Origin: Isoetes taiwanensis
Taxonomy: Eukaryota; Streptophyta; Lycopodiopsida; Isoetales; Isoetaceae
Length of the DNA: 64,000 bases
Direction: 5' to 3'
NCBI GenBank assembly: GCA_021234155.1
Contig: JAJEKV010000183.1
Location: forward strand, 370,001-434,000
This document shows, piece after piece, positions 35,941-46,320 of the stretch (positions are counted from its first letter, which is position 1; every line of letters starts with the position of its first letter). The notes under the pieces are model-generated. The model was given only the letters and a program-made list of their open reading frames with translations. It made no database searches and was not told where the DNA came from. Position numbers and translations under genes: made by a program.

Positions 35941-36748
35941 TTGGTTTTCTCTTCTTGGTGATTTCGTTTTCAGGAAAAGAAGTTTTAATTTGTTTCCTTG
36001 TTGTTGAATTCCAGCCAAAAAAACGTTATTACGTGCCAAACGTGTTTAATGGAGCAGCTGAACGTGGACAGCTGGGACAGGTGCAAAGAGCTCTATCCCA
36101 TTGCTACATCCGACGAGCGTATTATTCAATACGCTCCAAATTTTGAGGGCTGGGTACGTCGTTTTCCTGTTTTTAAAGCTTTCCCTTTGTGTTGCATAAA
36201 GCTGACCTTGATCATTAACAGAGCAAGAAGAAGAACAAGGACCTGCCAGAAGGTTTTATGCACCTGGTACGAACAGCCAGAGAAGAGAGGACCCTAGCGG
36301 ACAGGCATGTTGTAGATGCTGAGCCATCCGACTACGAGAGGTTCTCTATGTTCGATCAAAATAATTTTTATTCTATCGTTCATGGGGACTGCACTAAGTT
36401 GCCAGGAAGTATAAAGCCACAAGATTTTACATTGGTCATAGCAGACTTGCCATATGGTTTTAAGCTGAAGGATAGCCGCTACGACGATCAGCCTTTCAAA
36501 AACTCAGAATTCAATGCTTTCGTCGATGGAATTAAGCAGGTTACCACAGCAAAACACTGGCGTCTTGTTGTGTTCCATTCAAGCATGCAGGCCGGCCTTG
36601 TGGAAGCTACTTTTAAGAACCACTTTGGTTCCCCTGTGCAAGCCGGTTATGAAAACATGGTCTGGTGAGTCCTTGAATCAAAAGTGCCGTTCATGTGTTC
36701 TTTCTTTCAAATTTTTATTCATGGTTGCAATTGTAACCCGTCAGGTTC

Positions 36749-36783
36749 TATTCTGGAATACGTACTTACTATTCTGGAATACG
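36749..36783. repeat. Two half-length palindromes in a second locus 3 intron
   Basis: TATTCTGGAATACG occurs twice in the intron 36665-36792, which separates the exon with motif IV from the exons with motifs X and I. It is the core of the same palindrome family. Confidence 0.8.
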
Positions 36784-37251
36784 ATCTTGTAGGTACAAAA
36801 CTAATATTAACTACCATGGTGGAGGACCGAGGCTGCTGAGCAAGGTTGAGTATCTCCATGTAGCTTCTTGGAGTTTCGGACGGAAGCGCACCATGGAGCA
36901 CTTCAACACCGCGACCGCCGTAATTTTTCTAATGTCCTAGAGTTCCCAGCAGTATTACAGAAGCTCCAGGACCCAAGTGCACAAGGCAGAATTGTAAATC
37001 ATTATCAGAAGCCACAAAAGCTAATCAACCATATTCTGGACATGTTCTCACGTCCAGGAGATTGGGTCCTTGATGCTTTCTCTGGCTCTGGTACAACAAT
37101 AGCATGTGCACTAAAAAAGGGCCGAATTGTGTTGTTGTTGACATTGATAAAGAGGTCAGACTTCATCAAGATGAGATTGTCCGCTCTACCAACCCTACCG
37201 GATGAAAATCAAGAGTTAGGAGCTAAATCATCATCGATTTTGCCAAGATGA

Positions 37252-37760
37252 CATCCTCGAGATCTGACCTCCTTTTACAAGCTCTCGAAGATGAAGCTAC
37301 CTTTGCAGAGCTCAAAGAAGTAGCTCTAGCTACTATTCTGAAGAGCCCTGTTGACACCAAAGAAAGATAAAACAAAGGCCAAAGGAGCAAACCGAAGAGA
37401 TAGAAAAAGGTGAGACGAAAGCAAACCACACACCGAGGACTTCGATTTAGACCTCTCGAAGTTTTCTTTTGCTATATTATTTATTATTGGCTACAAAAAA
37501 TCGCCATATTTCTTGTCTTGAAAGAAATTAATAAAAAAAAAAATTTATTTTTACTTATTTTGGATGTCTTCGACTTCCTAGTAATGTTCCTGGTGTATTA
37601 GTGTCTGGAATTCTGCCATTTTCAAGTGCTCTTTTCTACAAATGCGAGATTATCATTTTAAAGGGCCCCAAAATGCATGATATAATATTTTGTTCGACTT
37701 AAAATCCCCAAGCTTCTTTTGAAAATGATCATTTTTCCAATCTTGGTGTTTTTTTTAAGG
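37252..37760. other. 3' flank of locus 3 up to an element terminus
   Basis: A short plus-strand continuation (37260-37400, lysine-rich) may be the last exon. The rest is AT-rich without a gene. It leads directly into the hairpin at 37770. Confidence 0.4.
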
Positions 37761-37811
37761 GAATCTTTGAAACGGGAGTGATGCAACACTCCCGTTTAAT
37801 TTGCAATCCTG
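37761..37811 (+). repeat. Terminal hairpin of a Helitron-like element
   Basis: GAATCTTTGAAACGGGAGTG and its inverted partner form an 11-bp stem (37770-37780 with 37787-37797) and 6-nt loop. Ten nucleotides later comes CCTG followed by T. The layout and the GGAATCTTT leader match the ends at 682-734 and 60930-60982, while the stem sequence differs. It lies about 520 bp after the locus 3 reading frame, so locus 3 may be inside this element. Confidence 0.6.
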
Positions 37812-38253
37812 TTATGGCTGGTGTTGTTAGCATGGAAAGAGGAGCAGAGAATAACTACCCGCATTTGCAAGGTGTTTTTCGTTTTGCGGCTCAGAATGAT
37901 GCTACTGTGAACATATTAATTAGTATCTGGGGTGGAAAGATGCCAAGCCAATTGGGTATATGTTAATTTGCAAGGTTTTGAAGGATTTTTTATTGCATTG
38001 TTTTAAGGGAAAATTTCAAATATACCCCTCAAGTTTACAAACATTCCAAAAATACCCCTAGAAATAGGGTATTTGGCTTAAATGGCAATAACTTACTTGT
38101 GATCAACTAACTATAAAAGTGCCCTTCAAGAAACTTGTAGATAAGAATGAGAACTATCCAATAGCAGTAGAATCGTCTAAAAAGAAGTTGGAATCTTCAA
38201 GTTATAGTATTTCAAGTAAGTGCTATAAAAAATGACGTAAATGAGCATAACTT

Positions 38254-38865
38254 GTGAATTTCAACTCCAATTTTGCCAAGGAATTTCCAGAAGAAGAAGT
38301 TCTTGAAGAAACGGTGGCTTACGAAATTGCTTCAGAAATTGCGATGGCAAACTGCAGAAGAGCATGGATTATGTTTCGATATGCAGACCAGTTCGAGAAG
38401 ATGCAGAAAGAACCTGTGATTTTGTTGGCCTTCGAGAACCCGAAAAGAGAAGCAACCTGCACAAAAGAGGGAGCATTTCAAATCCAAATTTTCATACCAG
38501 ATGGTGAAAATCCCAGTGAAGTAACTTGCAGAAAAGCGATTGCCAGATTAGTGCATAATGAAGGCGCCAGACCTGCAAACAAACAGAAAATCATGATGAT
38601 TTCTGGAGGAATCATGCCCAGAAACCAAGTGACGCAGATGAGGCCATTTGTAAAGAATCGTGAAGGAAAATCTAATCAGGTTTTGTTGGTTCTTTCAAAT
38701 AATGACGTGGCGGTTATTGCATATAAACAAAGGAACATTAAGCAAAACCTTAAAAGTGTTCAATGGCATAATGGCTCATTCATGCACAATGGGAGAAGCT
38801 TAGTTCGTCCTCGTGTGAAGCTTAAGAAGAAGAGACATCCGTATGGACATCCAGAGTACGACTGA
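38254..38865 (+). CDS. Unrecognised 200-residue open frame
   Basis: A clean frame runs to a stop at 38863-38865, opening after a stop at 38248. The first ATG in frame is at about 38341 (MANCRRAWIMF), so either translation starts there or this is an internal or terminal exon. It is Lys/Arg-rich at the C-terminus (RVKLKKKRHPYGHPEYD) and has alternating hydrophobic strands (VILLAFENP, VLLVLSNNDVAVIAY). I recognise no family. It lies between a hairpin terminus (37.8 kb) and a probable copia-type 3' LTR (39.2 kb), so it may be a gene carried by a retroelement. Confidence 0.4.
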   Translation: MNFNSNFAKEFPEEEVLEETVAYEIASEIAMANCRRAWIMFRYADQFEKMQKEPVILLAFENPKREATCTKEGAFQIQIFIPDGENPSEVTCRKAIARLVHNEGARPANKQKIMMISGGIMPRNQVTQMRPFVKNREGKSNQVLLVLSNNDVAVIAYKQRNIKQNLKSVQWHNGSFMHNGRSLVRPRVKLKKKRHPYGHPEYD

Positions 38866-39210
38866 TAAGGAAGATATATCCTTTTGTAAGTACCATATAT
38901 GTAAATATAAAAATGGGTGTCATATATGTCTAGTGTGTGAGGCCCCAATGTAATTGATCTTAGCAGTTCAGATGCTTAGATCAAGGGGGAAAAATTGCCA
39001 ATTAATATGATCTAGGCATCCTCACTTCTTATGTTATGAGATATAGGACTAGAGAGTCAATTTGAATTTTCTAGTTGCAGTTTTAGAACTCCCTACATCA
39101 TTGAAAGATGTGCTGTCCAAAGCCATCTAGATGTGTTCAAGGTTGAGCATTAAGGGGGAGTAGAAAAGTACTATGGGAAGTTCAAATTAAACCCCATTGA
39201 CCTATTGATC

Positions 39211-39452
39211 AAGGGGGGTGTTAAGAATAAGTGATTGTATAGATCAATGTAGATATACGGGTGTTGTGGCGTATACAGTTGAGGTGGACTGCCATGTTGG
39301 CAATCCATATTAAGAGTCACAACTTTACCCAATAGTCATGTCTATTAGAATGAACAGTCACCATCCATCCTATATGTATGCTATGTTGAGAGCGATTCTC
39401 GACCAGTCATCTCAATATATCTTCTACAATTTTGCTATAAGACCGCATAACA
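39211..39452 (+). mobile_element. Probable 3' LTR with polypurine tract of a Ty1/copia-like element
   Basis: AAGGGGGG at 39211-39218 is directly followed by TGTTAAGAATAAGTG. A segment ending GCATAACA at 39452 gives inverted ends TGTTA and TAACA and a 234-bp LTR. No second LTR was found in the window, and the sequence upstream lacks recognisable pol. The right border is therefore tentative. Confidence 0.4.
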
Positions 39453-39512
39453 TCACTGACTTGATTGTGGGGCGCTTGCTGCCTCCTATGGGCCAGTTTC
39501 TGGGTCCAGGAG

Positions 39513-39577
39513 CGAGTCAAGGAAATTGTTGGAAGGGAAATTGTTGGAACAACAGAGCGAGTCAAGGAAATTGTTGG
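39513..39577. repeat. Short tandem repeat GAGCGAGTCAAGGAAATTGT
   Basis: The phrase GCGAGTCAAGGAAATTGTTG followed by GAAGGG occurs twice about 47 bp apart, with an extra partial GGAAATTGTTGG copy between. It lies directly upstream of the 20-bp hairpin. Confidence 0.8.
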
Positions 39578-39623
39578 AAGGGAGCAGTTCTTCACTCTGC
39601 TGCGAGTGAAGAACTGCTCCCTT
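39578..39623 (+). repeat. Perfect 20-bp stem hairpin just upstream of the lectin kinase ATG
   Basis: AAGGGAGCAGTTCTTCACTC (39578-39597) is perfectly complementary to 39604-39623 with a 6-nt loop TGCTGC. The ATG of the receptor kinase gene is 10 bp further on. If transcribed as 5' UTR it would strongly inhibit scanning. It may instead be a transposon footprint or inverted duplication at a break. Confidence 0.85.
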
Positions 39624-39736
39624 GGCCATAGCAATGCGCTCCCTTGTGGCTTATTTCATCATTCTCCTGCTCTTCTTCCTCTCCTCGGTCTCTGCCAATT
39701 TCACCTTGAGTGCCTTCAATGATGGATCCTGCATAT

Positions 39737-40080
39737 TGTAAAGATTATGAACAAAAGGATGACCTTAATCTTCACTGAATGTATTAAGATCACAATGGAA
39801 ATACAACAGAAGCTAGGAATTCTGAAAGAATCCTAGCTTGATAAAACAGAAGGAATCAAGAACAATAACAGGAACAGAAAACTACGGATCAAGGGATCAC
39901 ACAATAGAACTGATGATCGTGTCCTCATGATCCTAGGCTTATATAGTGCCTTGATTTAATGCTATATTCCTGACACCCTAACCCTAACGGCTACAGCATC
40001 TCCTAATTGATGAACATAAAAATAGAATGGTTGTTACTCTCCCATGATTTTAGCTGACTCTGAATCACGGAATCTTAACA
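39737..40080 (-). repeat. 3' LTR of the copia element
   Basis: 344 bp, starting TGTTAAGATTCCG and ending CTTTACA on the minus strand. It contains a TATA-like TATATAAG region around 39953 and an internal CCCTAACCCTAA. Confidence 0.95.
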
Positions 40081-40113
40081 CCCCCACTCAGAGGCAGCAA
40101 CGGTATCCCCCAC

Positions 40114-43074
40114 TTAAGGCTTCACCAAACTTATCAGTTGTACAAATTTAGTGAACTTAGGACGTCCAAGGGGTTTTGTCAGCATGTCTGCTGGCATGTC
40201 TTCAGTTGGACAGTACTTTAGGGTGATTTGTCGAGACTCCACAAGATCTCGGATAAAATGATATTGAAGATCGATGTGTTTCATGCGCTTGTGCATGATT
40301 GGATTCTTGGCTACTGCAAGAGCCCCTTGATTGTCTGAATGAACGAGAATGCCTGTGTCAGATAAACCAAGTTCAGCACCAAACCTTTGTAACCAGATGG
40401 CTTCTTTGCTGGCGTGTGTCAAAGCAACGTACTCAGCTTCTGTGGTGGATAGTGCAACACACTTCTGTTTTGTGCTACTCCAGCTGATAGCTCCACCTGC
40501 TAATGCGAAGATAAAACTGGATGTGGATTTTCTGTCATTTGTGTCCCCTGCCCAATCTGCATCACAGAAACCAGTGATTGCAGATGATCCATTTGCTTGA
40601 TAGAGAATTCCATGAGTGCTAGTACCAGCAAGATATCGGAGTACTCGTTTGAGGGAAGCACAATGGCTTTGTTTGGGATCATGGTTAAACTGGCTAAGCT
40701 TGCACAATGGAAGAGAAAGTGCATATGGCTGCAAAAAGGCCAAGGAGAACTCTGTAATGGTCTTGAATATGGTGAAGGTTTGGGAAGCATGCAGGATCAT
40801 CAGCAGATAAAGAAATGTTCGCTTCAAGAGGAGTACAAGCAGGATTGCAATGCAGCATGGCAAACTGGCGAAGCATGTCTTCTATGTACTTGTGATGGCT
40901 GAGGTGGAGTCTTCTTGCAACTTGATCATACTGTAACTCCATTCCAAGAAAGTAAGATGCTGGCCCAAGATCTTTCATTCGAAATTATCCATGAAGCTGT
41001 AGTTTGATTTGAGAAAGAGTGGCCAGATCTGCAGTGATTAGTAGCAAATCATCAACATAAGGATGATGATGAGTTGTGGATCATGCTTATAATATACACT
41101 TGGATCCGATGGACTGCGGTGGAATTTCAGCATGATCAGAGTGTCATCAAGTTTAGAGTACCATGACCTTGACGCTTGTTTCAGCCGCATCTGGGGCCTT
41201 CAAGGAGAGAGAGACTTTTCGGGATTTTTACGGATCAATGAAACCTGCAGGTTGCTCAATGAACACTTCTTCTTTCAGATCCCCGTGAAGAAAAGCATTG
41301 TTTACATCCATCTGGTGAATGTGCATGGATTTTAGTACTGCAAAGGATAATACTAGATGGACTGAGCCAAAAGACGCGCCTTGAACCTGTTTATGACACC
41401 AGAGCTATCATATTTAATTTTGTACACCCATCTGCTCCCCACTACTGCCTTGTGTGTAGGACGAGGTACCAATACCCAGGTCCTTGTCTCATGGATTGAT
41501 TTCATCTCTGCTTCCATTGCTTGATTCCACTGAACATGATGTTGGATGCTCATGGCTTGGGCAAAGGTGTGTGGCTCAATAGGCTGATCGTAAAGCTTGA
41601 CAAAGCTATAATCATTTGCCCATACAGGAGGTCTTCGATTCCTTTGAGGTCTGGCATGGACAATTTCAGGTGGATTGACATGAATGGTTTCAATGGGATT
41701 GTTGGGAGACAGTGATGGCTCATCATTTGGAGAAGGGCAGATCATGCATGGGATCAATAGGTGCAGGTGGTGGTTGGGGAATGCATATTTCTGGAAAAAG
41801 AATTTCAAAGAAGGAATGAGCAGGATCAGAGGTCATAGGAAAACATGGTTCATACTCATTGAAGGAGGCATGTCGTGTCAAAACAAGTTTCTTGGTATCA
41901 AGATCAAGGAGTCTATATGCTTTTTGGGTGAGAGAATACCCCAAAAACATGCAAGGAGTGGCTCTGACTTGGAGTTTGGTTCTCTTGGCTGCAGGAATAT
42001 GTGCAAAAGCTTTGCATCCAAAAACACGAAGATGCTTGAGTGAAAGAGGTTTACCGATCCATTTGATCTCCGGAATTTGATCATCAATCTTTGGAGTCGC
42101 GGCATTGTTGATAAGATATCTTTGCGGTATGAATAGCTTCTCCCCAATAGCGGTACATTCATGGATATGAGTAAGGATCCGCCATGTCAATGATACTTGG
42201 TTTCAATTTCAGCTCTTCCATTTTGTTCGGGTATATGTGGGGATGATACTTCATGCCTTATCCCATGAGAGGAACAAAAGTGATGGAATTCATTTGAGTT
42301 AAACTCCCCTCCTCCATCACTTCGATTGTAACTTGACTTTGTACACATAAATCTTTCTTCTTGCAATCTGAAATTGACAAAGTAAGAAAAACTTGGTCTT
42401 TGGTTTTGAGAAGATGCACACCGAGATGGCGACTCGATCATCAAGGAAAACAAGGAAATACCGAGAACCACCAGCGTAAATTGGCCGAATTGGGGCCACG
42501 AGAGGTCTGTATGGGACGAGTTTGGAGACATTGTGTAGCTAAACGGAGGAGGATTTGGAAAAGAGGCACGGGGTGCTTTTGCAAGTGAGACAAATGTTCT
42601 GGGGCAATGAATGAGCAGAGGCGGATGGCAAGGATCCTTCTTTGGACTAATTTATAAAGCTTTTTCTTGCACGCATGGCCAAGCCTATAGTGCCACAAGG
42701 AATTGGTACTTGGAGGAGTAAAGCCAAATTTGCAGATCGGTGGATTGGGAGATACCATGCACTTGGTAAAGGTTACCAGATCTATGGCCTGAAAACAGAA
42801 GCTTGTTGTGTGGATCCTTCACATGGCAAGCATTGGAAGTGAATTGAACACAGAAACCAGCATCAGTGATTCGACTTACAGAGAGGAGGCTTTTGTGCAG
42901 GCCAGGCACATGAAGAATATCTTTGATAAATTTCTTCTCACCAGAAGGAAGAATGATTGCAATAACTCCAGTGGCAACCCCTAGTTGCTGAGAATGATTG
43001 CCCATCTTGACAACTCGAGGGGGCTCCAGGGGAAAATACTTGAGGAAGCTGGATCTGATGGGTGTCATATGAGA
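40114..43074 (-). pseudogene. pol: Copia pol: pre-integrase, integrase, RT, RNase H, many frameshifts
   Basis: From the 5' side on the minus strand: GAG_pre-integrase with SLWHYRLGHACKKK (42700); integrase with RSDGGGEFNS (42280) and HLRVFGCKAFAHIPA (42010); RT start with WNQAMEAEMKSI and RWVYKIKY (41400); later RT with YFLGMELQYD (40940); RNase H with FCDADWAGD, ALSTTEAEYVAL and HSDNQGALAVA, ending MLTKPL (40170). At least six frame changes occur, so the copy is not autonomous. The 5' edge at 43074 is the Helitron junction within the protease active-site region. Confidence 0.9.
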
Positions 43075-43109
43075 CTAGTAATGGTGCCCAGCGTTGCTGG
43101 GCATAGGTT

Positions 43110-45600
43110 GGAAGTCTGTAAATGTTTTGACCGCAATGAGAAAAGTGTGCAGTAATCTTTTATTATAACAAAAATATCCAAACATAGTAGCAGTGCCTAA
43201 CGCATAAGTAGTCGCATGTATATCACATTTACTGTAAGAATGATCCCATGGTGTTGGTATTCTATCGATCGCCTTTAGTGTAATTTTATGTGACCATGAG
43301 CAGGATCGGACTTCAAAATTGCATCAAAGCTTTCAGAAATCCCAGGACAATTTTGAGGGATCAAAGTTTGACCTAAGTTCCCTCTGTTCCCTAAGGGTAG
43401 ATGAGCTGATTTATAGTAAAGACTTATTAAGATCAACTGTTTGGAAGTACTAATATAGGACCAAATAAACCAAACATGTTATCAAAATCAAATCCAAGCA
43501 TAAGTAGAACTCAATTGGCAACGCACATCTTAAATATTTTCATGATTGATAGGTATTGTGAGTCATAAGTACAATTCTAGCACATGCAACTCTAAAATTG
43601 TACGCATATGCCCCGTTCTTGGGATTATTGCATATAAATTGGAAAATATATTTATTAGGTTATGCCTTACACTATACCATAAAATGGGCACACTAACATA
43701 ATCTATGCCCAGCATTGCTGGGGATTTGGGAACCTGTAAATATTGCCAACCTATGCAAATATTGGGAGTATATGCATTTGCTTACAGTAATTTTTGGGCC
43801 GTTGAATCATTTTGGAAACCTCTACATTGCAAATATCGATGTCTGTGAGTTCTTGATGTTGTGTGCTAAATCTCATATTATCACTCTCTTTTGTTGCTTG
43901 TATATGAACGTGAATGTGTTGTGGCTATGGATATGTTAACAACATCATGTAACTTTTGAAGGCATTGTATTTATTGCATTTATTGTGTTTTCTAATGTGA
44001 TTGTAGACAACTTGTTCATAGTGTGTTGCACCTTTGTAGCTATCTTGAAAAGTTAATTAGAGCTACCTTCAAAAGTACTTAGATAATGCTAATTGTGTAA
44101 TGCTTGGGTTAAATATTAAACCTGTGTTCATGGCTCTTGCCGTTTAGAAACGAAACATTGCAAAAGACGAAATGTGGGCTTAATGAATTTTCTTGAATAA
44201 AGATGGACTTAATGGATTTTTTTTGAATATATGTAGATGTATTGCATGTGTGCCTAATGTAATGCCTAATGTAATATCTGTAGGAAATGAGATTCTGTTT
44301 TTAACCATTGACAACAAATATATGATAAGTCACAATTCCAAATATTACCTTCAAGCTGGCTACATTTTTTAGTGCTCGGTGTTAAATTTATAAAAAGAAG
44401 ACTAAGTTCTTGTTTTTTTTAAGCTTTGGAGACATGGCATAGAATAATGTAATGGAATTTCAACATTAAATCATGTTCAGGCTGATAACACATCACTTCC
44501 TTTTACAATACTTATGAGAACTGCCAATTCTTGGTAACTGAGACAATAGATCTGTAAAAGTACTTATTGTAAAAGTACTTATTCGGAGGCCTAATAATCT
44601 TCTAGATAATCTTCTGGATAGTTCACATCTTAGCTCCTTGCTTCTAAAATTAACTGCTTAAAAGACCTTGAAGCATCCTCCTGCAATAATTGCTTGAATA
44701 TCTCTGGACTGTGATCCCTTACTCTTGTTTTCCAAGAACCTGATAGCTCTTCATCAAGCTCATTGACAAAATCCAAAAGTGACTTTTTAGAAATACGATG
44801 GAGCAGCCACATGCAGAGAACTGAGAAGATAACACATCTAACTCTAAGAAATAGTATGGATTTGTTGCTACTATCACGGAAGATTGGCCATGATTACCCT
44901 TTCATTTTAACTCACTACTCACTGCAGCACGTCTCACGATGAATAAATGTAAAATGTGCTAATGCACGTGCACCCGCATGGTGATCCATCTCACCAGAAG
45001 TTGAAAACTTATTGAACTACTGTTCTGTTCATTTTGAGCAACCTGTAAGTAGAATAGAAAGAATGAGATAATATGATGTGCACCAAAGGTAGAAAAAGCA
45101 CAACCGTGACTATGAATTAAATCAAGCTTCTTTTCATTTACTTCTAGCAATAGGACGCATGCAGTCACCCTTAATCATTCCACAATTTCTTGTCTAGATC
45201 ATTTCTTTCTGCAACTCATGATATATAAAATAAAGCACAAAATGTTCTACGCTGACAAAAACGAAGATCCTACTTCCATGTAGAAGTATTAAAGTCCAGG
45301 TAGAAACGTAGGAAGCAATGAGCTTCTAGGCCTAGCAGTTTACCATTTTCTGAGCCCTTGCAGTTTACGTCAGGCAATCCATTGATATTAGGTTATACTG
45401 GGCTTGCATTTTCTTTTGATGCACACAACCTATTTATCAGCATAATTTTCCTTTGTGAAAAAAAGTACTATGGCTATTTGAACATTTTGACATACAACCA
45501 TTAGGCATATCTAAAGGGGCAAATTCTTATTCCGTAGATTTTCAGAGTTTTCATGCTCCGTTATGATATTTTATGGATAGCTGAATGAATGCTCATGTTA
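43110..45600. other. Interior of Helitron B without recognised genes
   Basis: AT-rich. The small minus frames at 44630-44812 and 44959-45168 show no domain that I can name. Confidence 0.35.
43707..43723. repeat. Internal Helitron-type hairpin
   Basis: GCCCAGCATTGCTGGGG is nearly identical to the terminal hairpin at 43086-43102 but is not followed by CTAG. It may be a bypassed older 3' end or a nested remnant. Confidence 0.6.
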
Positions 45601-45618
45601 ATAATTGAATACTTGCAG

Positions 45619-46086
45619 GGCACCAATGGTCAGGCTCGTGGATGGAGAGAACATGGTGTGTATTTCATAGTCCTGAGACAAATATGTCTTTTCAAGTTAT
45701 CTGCAATAAATTTCTGTAAACTTGTGGACATAATGGATGATTAAGTTCTTCTTGCTGGCTTTTTGACCAATATTCTGCATGAAGATTGGGGTGGTGCCAA
45801 CCAGCGAAGCGTTGTCAAAGGCAATCAATAAGGATCTTGATCTTGTATGGATCATTGTCTGCATTGTCATCCATTAATGTCAATGTCTATCAATTAACTG
45901 GCTGGCATTTGCTCAGGTGTTGATAGCTGCGGATGCTGATCCTCCAGTGGCAAAAATTATGGACTATAGGTGCCCCAGTGTTTTGTACATTGTACATTTA
46001 TTTATCTGTTTTTTTTTTTTTGTTTATGCAGCAAATATAGGTATGAACAACAAAAGAGGAAACGGGAACAGCAAAAGAAGGCAGCT
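45619..46086 (+). pseudogene. Organellar translation initiation factor IF-3 fragment, four exons, in Helitron B
   Basis: Four short exons with intact splice sites read as IF-3: 45620-45655 PMVRLVDGENM; 45785-45844 IGVVPTSEALSKAI; 45916-45968 VLIAADADPPVAKIMDY; 46031-46086 KYRYEQQKRKREQQKKAA. These correspond to the N-terminal domain and the start of the linker helix of bacterial-type IF-3, which in plants acts in plastids or mitochondria. The C-terminal ribosome-binding domain is absent. Introns are retained, so genomic DNA was captured. The fragment runs opposite to the Helitron. Confidence 0.88.
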
Positions 46087-46320
46087 GGTATAAGAACTTA
46101 CCTCAATATGTAGAAACATAGGAAGCAATGAGCTTCTAGGCCTAGAAACTTGTGTCAGTTGGAGAATAAATAAAGTAACCTGAGAAAAATGAGAAAAATC
46201 AGCAGACACAGCTTTGATAGCCCAGCTAAACCGGTTCTGGCATAACATTCACACCAAGTAGTGAACATCGGCGTTCCCATGATTGTCCTTGAGCTCCAAA
46301 AGCCTATTGAAGCATGTCTA

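Larger units (their letters stand above)
33860..37251 (+). pseudogene. Locus 3: ParB-like plus beta-class DNA methyltransferase gene, best-preserved copy
   Basis: The first visible exon opens after TGTTTCAG at 33859 and runs to about 34860. It has an N-terminal unknown domain (FVNLGTIKEVSEVAGQGG), an acidic/basic low-complexity region, then PLQVRKIYADHLRNLKDRI, as at the start of ParB domains. After a one-base shift follows YALGGNHSFKARRQL. More exons lie at about 35020-35210, 35305-35541, 36015-36152 (CQTCLMEQL) and 36222-36664, which holds IVHGDCTKLPG and LVIADLPYGF, a DPPY-type motif IV with Leu for Pro. After the intron at 36665-36792 come 36793-36950 and 36945-37251, with NHYQKPQKLINHILDM and WVLDAFSGSGTT, motifs X and I. 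This order defines beta-class N4/N6 methyltransferases. About three frameshifts are present. The methyltransferase identity is strong, ParB moderate. The base modified cannot be told. Confidence 0.75.

Noticed and set aside
39977-40000. CCCTAACCCTAA, telomere-like
   Set aside because: Only two units, within the copia LTR and repeated in the other LTR, so it is part of the LTR and not an interstitial telomere.
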